A stretch of 64,000 nucleotides of DNA, taken from positions 186,001 through 250,000 of the forward strand of contig NZ_JAPWGL010000002.1 of the NCBI RefSeq assembly GCF_027213645.1, given 5' to 3'. Source of the stretch: Pedobacter rhodius (GTDB lineage Bacteria; Bacteroidota; Bacteroidia; Sphingobacteriales; Sphingobacteriaceae). The position numbers and the translations under genes were made by a program. Under the pieces are notes generated by a model. It was not told the origin of the DNA, did not search any database, and saw only the letters and a program-made list of their open reading frames with translations. Shown piece after piece: positions 57,917-64,000 of the stretch. Every line of letters starts with the position of its first letter. The stretch's first letter is position 1.

Positions 57917-59509
57917 ATGAGTAGAATTCACAATCCGGTACTTTATGAACATGCTGTTTATGATATCATCATAATTGGTGGTGGTGCAACAGGCCTGGGC
58001 ACTGCCTTAGATGCGGCAAGCAGGGGCTATAAGACTTTGCTGGTAGAACAATCGGATTTTGCAAAGGGCACATCCAGCAGAAGTACCAAACTGGTGCATG
58101 GTGGTGTACGTTATCTGGCACAAGGCGATATCGGACTGGTAAAACATGCCTTAAAAGAGCGCGGTTTATTACAAAAAAACGCAGCTCATTTGGTCGGCAA
58201 AGAGGAATTTATTATCCCCTGCTATAGCTGGTTTTCGACTGCAAAATACCTGACAGGCTTAACCCTTTATGACTGGCTTGCTGGCAAATACAGCTTTGGA
58301 AAATCTAAATTCTTATCAAAAAAAGAAACTTTAAAACGGCTCCCGGGCATAAAAGCCATAGGTTTAAAAGGTTCCATCCGTTATTTTGATGGTAAGTTTG
58401 ATGATGCGAGATTAGCCATAAATATCGCCCAAACCGCAGTAGAAAAAGGTGCTATCCTGCTAACCTATACGAAGGTAATCGGCTTACAAAGAAATGGCGA
58501 TACGATAAAGGGGATTGATACGGAAGATGTTTTAACAGGTAAAAGAACCACCTTTTATGGAAAAGTAGTCATTAACGCAACGGGCGTTTTTGTTGATGAT
58601 ATTTTAAAAATGAACAACCCGGATGCGAAAAACATGGTTCGGCCAAGTCAGGGTGTGCATATCGTTCTGGACAAAAAGTTTTTGGATAGTGAATCGGCAT
58701 TAATGATTCCAAAAACGTCGGACGGACGGGTTTTATTTGCGGTGCCATGGCACAAACATTTATTGGTTGGCACAACAGATACACCCCTTGATGAACATAG
58801 CCTTGAGCCGCGGGCGCTGAAAGAAGAGGTAGATTTTATTTTAAATACCGCATCAGATTACCTCAGCAACAAACCAACTGAAAAAGATATTTTAAGTGTA
58901 TTTTCAGGTTTAAGACCCTTGGCTGCACCAACAAAATCCGACGGAAATAGTACTAAGGAAATTAGCCGCGACCATAAGTTAATCGTATCGGGCAAAGGTT
59001 TAATAACCATAACCGGCGGAAAATGGACAACTTATCGCCGTATGGCTGAAGAAACAGTTGACTTAGCCATAAAACATGCAAATCTTCCGGCTAAAAATTG
59101 TTTAACACAAAATTTAAAGATACATGGTTGTACGGAATTTAAAGACGGGAACTATCTGGACATATACGGCACCGACAGGGCAGGAATTGAAGCATTAATG
59201 GCCGAAAACCCCGACCTGAGTTCAAAGCTTCACCCCCGTTTTCCGTACAATAAAGCGGAAGTTGTTTGGGCCATAAAAAATGAAATGGCAGAAACAGTTG
59301 AAGATATCCTGAGCAGAAGGTTAAGGGTTTTATTTATTGATGCACAGGCTGCTATGGAAATGAGTAAAACGGTTGCATCAATTTTAGCAAAAGCGTTACA
59401 GGCGAATGAGGATTGGGAGGATAATCAAGTCGAAATTTTTAATAATTTGGCTTCGGGTTATATTTATCAAGCAAAAAATACGAAAAAAAATGCGGCTTTA
59501 GCCGAATGA
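57917..59509 (+). CDS. glpD: FAD-dependent glycerol-3-phosphate dehydrogenase
   Basis: 530 residues: FAD loop IIIGGGATGLGTALDAASRG, STKLVHGGVRYL (family signature), VINATGVFVDDIL, and a helical C-terminal DAO_C domain (about 390-505, AEVVWAIKNEMAETVEDILSRRLR). Oxidises glycerol 3-phosphate to dihydroxyacetone phosphate at the membrane, feeding electrons to quinone. First gene of the glpDKF operon; glpK starts 19 bp later. Confidence 0.95.
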   Translation: MSRIHNPVLYEHAVYDIIIIGGGATGLGTALDAASRGYKTLLVEQSDFAKGTSSRSTKLVHGGVRYLAQGDIGLVKHALKERGLLQKNAAHLVGKEEFIIPCYSWFSTAKYLTGLTLYDWLAGKYSFGKSKFLSKKETLKRLPGIKAIGLKGSIRYFDGKFDDARLAINIAQTAVEKGAILLTYTKVIGLQRNGDTIKGIDTEDVLTGKRTTFYGKVVINATGVFVDDILKMNNPDAKNMVRPSQGVHIVLDKKFLDSESALMIPKTSDGRVLFAVPWHKHLLVGTTDTPLDEHSLEPRALKEEVDFILNTASDYLSNKPTEKDILSVFSGLRPLAAPTKSDGNSTKEISRDHKLIVSGKGLITITGGKWTTYRRMAEETVDLAIKHANLPAKNCLTQNLKIHGCTEFKDGNYLDIYGTDRAGIEALMAENPDLSSKLHPRFPYNKAEVVWAIKNEMAETVEDILSRRLRVLFIDAQAAMEMSKTVASILAKALQANEDWEDNQVEIFNNLASGYIYQAKNTKKNAALAE

Positions 59510-59528
59510 TACCTAACCAAATTTAGTT

Positions 59529-61019
59529 ATGAGCAAGTTTATCTTGTCGATCGATCAGGGAACCACCAGTTCGAGGGCAATTATTTTTAACCATAATGGT
59601 GAAATTGTAGCCATTGCACAAAAGGAATTTACACAGATTTACCCGCAAGCCGGCTGGGTTGAACACAATCCGATGGAAATCTGGTCAACTCAGTTATCGG
59701 TAGTTGCCGAGGTAATTGTTAAGGCAGGCTTGGCAGCAAGAGCTATCGATTCTATAGGCATTACAAACCAAAGGGAAACCACTGTTGTATGGGATAAAGA
59801 AACCGGGATTCCGGTTTACAATGCAATTGTTTGGCAAGACAGAAGAACATCTGCCTATTGTGACGAAATCAGGGCGAAAGGACTGGCAAAGAAAATCCAG
59901 GAAAAAACCGGTCTGATTATCGATTCTTACTTCTCTGCAACCAAAGCAAAATGGATTCTGGATAATGTTGAGGGTGCAAGGGAAAAAGCAGAAGCAGGGA
60001 AACTGGCTTTCGGCACCATCGACAGCTGGTTAATCTGGAAATTAACAGCAGGAAAAAAACACGTTACCGATGTGACTAATGCATCGAGAACCATGCTTTA
60101 TAATATTAATACCTTAGCGTGGGATACCGAATTGCTTGATTTATTTGGCATTCCTAAAGAAATGTTACCCGAGGTTAAATCATCAAGCGAAGTTTATGGC
60201 GAAACTGCCGGAAACATCATCGCTGCTAAAATACCAATTGCCGGCATTGCAGGCGACCAGCAATCGGCGCTCTTCGGCCAGATGTGTACCGAAGTGGGTA
60301 TGGTAAAAAATACCTATGGTACAGGATGTTTTATGCTGATGAACATCGGTACTGAAGCTAAAATTTCTTCAAATAACCTTTTAACAACCATCGCCTGGAA
60401 AATTAAGGATGAGGTTCACTATGCTTTAGAAGGCAGTATTTTTATTGGCGGTGCGGTTGTTCAATGGCTTCGCGATGAATTGGGCCTGATTTCAAAATCA
60501 GCTGATGTCGAAACACTCGCTAAAAAAGTTCCGGATACACAAGGTGTTTATATTGTTCCGGCATTTGCAGGATTAGGCGCACCGCATTGGGATCAGCATG
60601 CCAGAGGCACTATTACAGGCTTAACCAGGGGTACTAATAAATCGCACCTGGCAAGGGCGGCTTTAGAAAGTATTGCTTATCAAACGATGGATGTGCTTAA
60701 AGCGATGGAAGCCGATGCTGGTGTCAGCATATCTGAATTAAGAGTTGACGGTGGTGCAACCGCGAACGATTTACTGATGCAGTTTCAGGCCGACTTACTG
60801 AAAAGCAAGGTTATCAGACCGGAAGTTACCGAAGTTACAGCTATAGGTGCAGCTTACCTGGCAGGCCTGGCTACAGGCTTTTGGGATAGTATAGATCAAA
60901 TTCGCTCGCAATGGAAAATAAACCGCACTTTTTCTGCTGCTGAAGGCATAGATAATAAAGAAAGAATTAAGGGATGGAACAGGGCAGTAAAAGCTGCCCG
61001 CGTTTGCGCGGAAGATTAA
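59529..61019 (+). CDS. glpK: Glycerol kinase
   Basis: 496 residues, the usual length. FGGY-family motifs: [15 protein letters not shown] at the start, [53 protein letters not shown] and [16 protein letters not shown]. Phosphorylates glycerol imported by GlpF to the GlpD substrate. Regulatory sites for FBP or EIIA-Glc were not identified. Confidence 0.97.
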   Translation: MSKFILSIDQGTTSSRAIIFNHNGEIVAIAQKEFTQIYPQAGWVEHNPMEIWSTQLSVVAEVIVKAGLAARAIDSIGITNQRETTVVWDKETGIPVYNAIVWQDRRTSAYCDEIRAKGLAKKIQEKTGLIIDSYFSATKAKWILDNVEGAREKAEAGKLAFGTIDSWLIWKLTAGKKHVTDVTNASRTMLYNINTLAWDTELLDLFGIPKEMLPEVKSSSEVYGETAGNIIAAKIPIAGIAGDQQSALFGQMCTEVGMVKNTYGTGCFMLMNIGTEAKISSNNLLTTIAWKIKDEVHYALEGSIFIGGAVVQWLRDELGLISKSADVETLAKKVPDTQGVYIVPAFAGLGAPHWDQHARGTITGLTRGTNKSHLARAALESIAYQTMDVLKAMEADAGVSISELRVDGGATANDLLMQFQADLLKSKVIRPEVTEVTAIGAAYLAGLATGFWDSIDQIRSQWKINRTFSAAEGIDNKERIKGWNRAVKAARVCAED

Positions 61020-61063
61020 ATGATTAATTTACCTGAGTTTTTAAGTTTTAAATAAGGATAAAA

Positions 61064-61801
61064 ATGACCGAATTTGTTGCAGAATTTATCGGCACAGCGC
61101 TGATAATTCTCCTGGGAAATGGTGTAGTAGCCAATGTTGTATTAAAAGGAACTAAAGGAAATGATAGCGGCTGGATGGTCATCACAACGGCATGGGCACT
61201 TGCTGTTTTTGTTGGTGTGGTTATCGCGGCGCCTTACAGCGGTGCGCACCTCAATCCTGCGGTAACGATAGCCCTTGCAATAACACAAAAATTTGCCTGG
61301 ATTAAAGTACCCTATTACATACTTGCGCAATTATGTGGTGCAATGGCAGGTGCTTTTTTAGTTTGGGTGATTTACAAAGACCATTTCGACCTGACAGAAG
61401 ATAAAGGTTTAAAGGCCGCCCCTTTTGCCACATCACCCGCAATCAGAAATTTAAGGTCTAACCTTTTTTCAGAAATCATCGGAACGTTCGTACTCATATT
61501 TGTAATATTTTATTTTACGAATGCTGAAATGGGTACAGAAAAAACACCAATCGGCTTAGGATCAATTGGCGCGATTCCGGTTGCTTTTCTGGTTTGGGTA
61601 ATCGGTCTTGGCTTAGGCGGTACAACCGGTTATGCCATAAATCCAATAAGGGATCTGGGGCCTAGGATTATTCACAGTATTATTCCTATGAAGGGTAAAG
61701 GAAGCAGTGACTGGGCATATGCATGGGTGCCAATTGTCGGACCAATTTTAGGTGCTGCCTTAGCCGCATTACTTTACCTGGCGTTAAACTTTAAATATTA
61801 G
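61064..61801 (+). CDS. glpF: Glycerol facilitator (aquaglyceroporin)
   Basis: 245-residue MIP-family channel with six helices. The first pore loop is SGAHLNPAVTIA (NPA). The second is NPIRDLGPR, with Ile instead of Ala after Pro-Asn but keeping the RD pair; this Asp marks glycerol-type rather than water-type channels. Third gene of the operon, 44 bp after glpK. Confidence 0.94.
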   Translation: MTEFVAEFIGTALIILLGNGVVANVVLKGTKGNDSGWMVITTAWALAVFVGVVIAAPYSGAHLNPAVTIALAITQKFAWIKVPYYILAQLCGAMAGAFLVWVIYKDHFDLTEDKGLKAAPFATSPAIRNLRSNLFSEIIGTFVLIFVIFYFTNAEMGTEKTPIGLGSIGAIPVAFLVWVIGLGLGGTTGYAINPIRDLGPRIIHSIIPMKGKGSSDWAYAWVPIVGPILGAALAALLYLALNFKY

Positions 61802-61882
61802 GATTCGAGACAACTAAATCGATAAATTAACATTTTTTTCATTCATAAATGCAGAACTTAAAACCATTATTTAATACCTTTG

Positions 61883-61961
61883 TTACTTAAATAATTCATT
61901 CATGTTTGAGCGCATGTTTGGGTTTAGATATGGGGTAGGCTGCAAAGTCTATCCCTTTTTT
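61883..61961 (+). ncRNA. Candidate small RNA downstream of glpF
   Basis: A TACCTTTG box at 61875-61882 (exact TAnnTTTG, but no clear -33) precedes ~80 bases that end in a terminator at 61932-61961: GGGGTAG/CTATCCC stem, T run. There is no coding frame. The segment also holds a short repeat CATGTTTG twice. It may instead be just the end of the glp transcript. Confidence 0.3.
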
Positions 61962-62080
61962 ATTGCACATAATTTCTGATAAATTACAACCAAACCTTAT
62001 ATGATATCTTTTGTTAAGAAAACGATAACATGATGTGCGGTATGATTTCAAGCTTGATAAGTGATAAAGTATGTTATTAA

Positions 62081-62107
62081 TGCAGGATTTTTATCCTGCA
62101 TTTTTTT
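62081..62107 (+). terminator. Second strong terminator downstream of glpF
   Basis: Perfect 7-bp stem TGCAGGA/TCCTGCA with a TTTTTA loop and seven Ts, on the plus strand. It lies 120 bp after the first terminator, with no gene between, and 30 bp before the convergent aldo/keto reductase stop. Confidence 0.75.
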
Positions 62108-62136
62108 AAGCTTCACGTTTACTGATTTTGACTCAA

Positions 62137-62973
62137 CTAAGCAGACAGGGCTTCAAATTCTTCGTCTGATAACTGAACAGCCGCGGCTTTTAAATTCTCG
62201 TTCAAATGCGCCACAGATTTAGTGCCGGGTATCAATAAAATATTTGAAGAACGTTTTAACAACCAGGCCAATGCAATTTGGGCAATGGTTGCATGATGCT
62301 TTTCTGCAACAGCCTTAATTTTACTTTCCAGTTTTGAAGGACCTGATGCAAGCGGATACCATGGAATAAAAGCCAGCTGCTGTTGTGCCGTGTAATCCAA
62401 CACACTTTCCCATTGCCGGTTTCCAAGATTATATAAATTTTGCACAGATGCGATTGGTAAAATTTCCTGTATTTTTTTTATCTGCTCAACATTAACTTCT
62501 GACAAGCCGACGTAACGAATCTTGCCTTTTTTTACAGCTTCCACCACTGGCTTTAATGTTTCAGCGACGTCAACTTTAGGATCTATACGATGCAATTGCC
62601 ACAAACCAATTGTATCAACTTTTAATCTTCGTAAACTACCTTCTATATTTTCACGAATGTTTTCCGGGCTTCCGTTTGGAATCCAGTTATTAGGGCCAGG
62701 CCGGTCAAAACCACCTTTTGTCGCAATTAACAAATCGGATTGATAAGGATAAAGCGCATCGGCTATTAATGATTCATTAAATTTTGGTCCGTAAGCTTCA
62801 GCTGTATCTATAAAGTTTACGCCGCCTGCAACAGCAGCTTGTAAAACTTTTACTGCATTTGCACCATCTTCTACTGCTCCGAAAACACCCTTTCCGGTTA
62901 GTTGCATTGCGCCGTAACCCAGGCGATTGACTTCAAAATCTCCAATTTTTAAGGTTAATGATGTATTCTCCAT
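62137..62973 (-). CDS. Aldo/keto reductase
   Basis: 278-residue (beta/alpha)8 NADPH oxidoreductase: GYGAMQLTGKG at the start, FIDTAEAYGP (catalytic D and Y), LLIATKGG (K), LWQLHRID (H), and LLIPGTKSVAHLNENL for NADP 2'-phosphate binding. Typical of general carbonyl detoxification enzymes; the natural substrate is unknown. Single gene. Confidence 0.93.
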   Translation of the reverse strand: MENTSLTLKIGDFEVNRLGYGAMQLTGKGVFGAVEDGANAVKVLQAAVAGGVNFIDTAEAYGPKFNESLIADALYPYQSDLLIATKGGFDRPGPNNWIPNGSPENIRENIEGSLRRLKVDTIGLWQLHRIDPKVDVAETLKPVVEAVKKGKIRYVGLSEVNVEQIKKIQEILPIASVQNLYNLGNRQWESVLDYTAQQQLAFIPWYPLASGPSKLESKIKAVAEKHHATIAQIALAWLLKRSSNILLIPGTKSVAHLNENLKAAAVQLSDEEFEALSA

Positions 62974-63149
62974 TTTACGATTAAATATTTAAGAATAAAC
63001 CGCAGCGCATGCTTATTGTTTACTTCCTTAAGTTTATATGATAAAGTTTTTACACGTCTTCAAAAAAGGATTTGTTTAACGGGTTAGTTTCAATTTTATA
63101 AAACCTTAATTCGAAATAAAATGTTGTTAAAAAATAAAACAACAATAAG

Positions 63150-63737
63150 ATGAAAAAATTATTTTACACAGGCATGCTCGCAACGGCTTTATTAGCGATG
63201 CAGGCATGCAACAGCGGCTCAAAAGACGCGAAAGAAAATGCAGACAGCTTAAATATGAGCAAAGATACCACAACAAATGCAGCAGCTACCGGCGGCATTG
63301 CAGTTGAAGAAACAGATGCTAAATTTGCAACATCTGCTGCTGTAGGTGGTATGGCTGAAGTTTCCTTAGGCAAGCTGGCACTTGAAAAAAGCACGAATGC
63401 ATCTGTTAAAGAATTTGCAACCATGATGGTTAATGATCATGGTAAAGCCAATGAAGAACTGATGAGTATTGCAGCTGCAAAGAACATTACTTTACCAGCC
63501 GCTGTAGATGAAGAACACAAGAAAAAAGCCGATGATTTAAGCAAAAAAACCGGTAAAGATTTTGACAAAGACTATGTGGATGCGATGGTTGATGGTCATA
63601 AAAAAACTTTAAAATTAATGCAGGATGAAGCTAAAGACGGAAAAGATGCAGAATTAAAGGCTTTTGCGGCTAAAACAGCACCTATTGTTCAAGCCCATCT
63701 TGACATGATTAATAAAATTCATGATGGAATGAAATAA
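63150..63737 (+). CDS. DUF4142 lipoprotein
   Basis: 195 residues: lipoprotein signal (lipobox MQAC, Cys 20), a low-complexity linker, then a ferritin-like four-helix DUF4142 domain (about 55-190, with GGMAEVSLGKLALEKSTNASVKEFATMMVNDHGKANEEL and DYVDAMVDGHKKTLKLMQDEAKD). The histidines of DHGKAN and DGHKK are the usual conserved ones. The family is periplasmic or outer-membrane and often stress-linked. An inverted repeat TGTTGTT/AACAACA (63122-63144) ends six bases before the ATG and could mask the ribosome site. Confidence 0.9.
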   Translation: MKKLFYTGMLATALLAMQACNSGSKDAKENADSLNMSKDTTTNAAATGGIAVEETDAKFATSAAVGGMAEVSLGKLALEKSTNASVKEFATMMVNDHGKANEELMSIAAAKNITLPAAVDEEHKKKADDLSKKTGKDFDKDYVDAMVDGHKKTLKLMQDEAKDGKDAELKAFAAKTAPIVQAHLDMINKIHDGMK

Positions 63738-63748
63738 GTTTCGTTTAG

Positions 63749-63784
63749 AACTAATTGATTTAATAATAAATCAATTAGTTTTGA
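63749..63784 (+). terminator. Terminator of the DUF4142 gene
   Basis: Long AT-rich perfect stem AACTAATTGATTTA/ATAAATCAATTAGTT with a short loop and TTTT after it, starting 12 bases after the stop. Confidence 0.75.
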
Positions 63785-63785
63785 A

Positions 63786-63990
63786 TAATGTCGCTTTGAG
63801 CTTGTCGAAACACTAAAAATTCAATTTTTAGAAATCCTTCAACAGGGCTATCAATGACATATCAAAAGAGATTCGTCATGTCGATCCGATAACTATCGGA
63901 GAAGAGCAGCGGAATGGAGAAATCTATTTAAACAGATTTCTCGACTTCGTTGCACTTCGCTCTAAAGACAAAATTTAGAGGCTTTTTATC
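63786..63990. repeat. Interspersed repeats at the window end
   Basis: GAGCTTGTCGAAACAC near 63798 (family B-like end), then CGATCCGATAACTATCGGAG, AGCAGCGGAATGGAGAAATC and AGATTTCTCGACTTCG between 63885 and 63950. The latter unit is an inverted repeat around GAAATCTATTTAAACAGATTTC and matches 28200-28260. Confidence 0.6.
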
Positions 63991-64000
63991 TCCTCCATCC

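Overview
The window looks like chromosomal DNA of a Bacteroidota species, most likely a Sphingobacteriaceae (Pedobacter/Mucilaginibacter-like) soil or water bacterium. Base composition is AT-leaning. Promoter-like sites follow the Bacteroidota TTG-N19..22-TAnnTTTG pattern. There is an STN-type TonB receptor with a DUF4249 lipoprotein, LytS/LytTR pairs, a type IX secretion (T9SS) C-terminal sorting domain, sphingolipid genes and many short interspersed palindromic repeats. No phage, plasmid, CRISPR array or complete insertion sequence is visible.

Layout. (1) 0.1-8.2 kb: signalling genes. These are a LytTR regulator and LytS-like kinase with a candidate antisense peptide gene between them, a GNAT enzyme, a histidine kinase whose membrane domain matches the plant ethylene receptor ETR1 at every ethylene/copper-site residue, a CheY-like protein, a membrane AraC regulator and a serine hydrolase. 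(2) 8.9-14.3 kb (minus): a TonB receptor / DUF4249 / LytS / LytTR operon. (3) 14.5-25.7 kb (minus): a ten-gene sphingolipid plus inositol-phospholipid locus, from serine palmitoyltransferase to an AUR1-like PAP2 enzyme. (4) 26.2-28.0 kb: an AraC regulator, a VOC protein and a DinB protein. (5) 28.6-35.7 kb: an ergothioneine locus with EgtB, EgtD, a candidate EgtE-type PLP enzyme, an EgtUV/OpuC-like ABC transporter and a flavin disulfide reductase. The binding domain of the transporter appears circularly permuted. (6) 35.9-42.7 kb: a YdeI-like protein, tRNA-Lys, an M15-type peptidase, a lipoprotein, a serine hydrolase, a two-component pair and an orphan membrane protein. (7) 43.1-48.1 kb: a 1669-residue secreted GH128-like glucanase. 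(8) 49.1-56.1 kb: pta-ackA, a CE1-like esterase and a large c-type cytochrome/beta-propeller protein. (9) 56.6-63.7 kb: a response regulator, a DeoR-type regulator divergent from glpD-glpK-glpF, an aldo/keto reductase and a DUF4142 lipoprotein.

How the genes work together. In block 3, SPT makes 3-ketosphinganine, the GNAT-fold and SDR/epimerase proteins are candidates for N-acylation and keto reduction, and the hydroxylase probably 2-hydroxylates the acyl chain. Ino1, the CDP-alcohol transferase and the PgpA-like phosphatase would make phosphatidylinositol, and the PAP2 protein would transfer the head group to ceramide. Block 5 couples synthesis, uptake and perhaps redox recycling of one thiol. 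Block 9 imports and oxidises glycerol under a local repressor.

Intergenic DNA carries at least four families of short repeats. One is a 122-bp MITE-like element present as two full-length copies and one fragment. Start codons were re-chosen where the longest frame began with TTG or overlapped a neighbour; those choices are stated in the entries.
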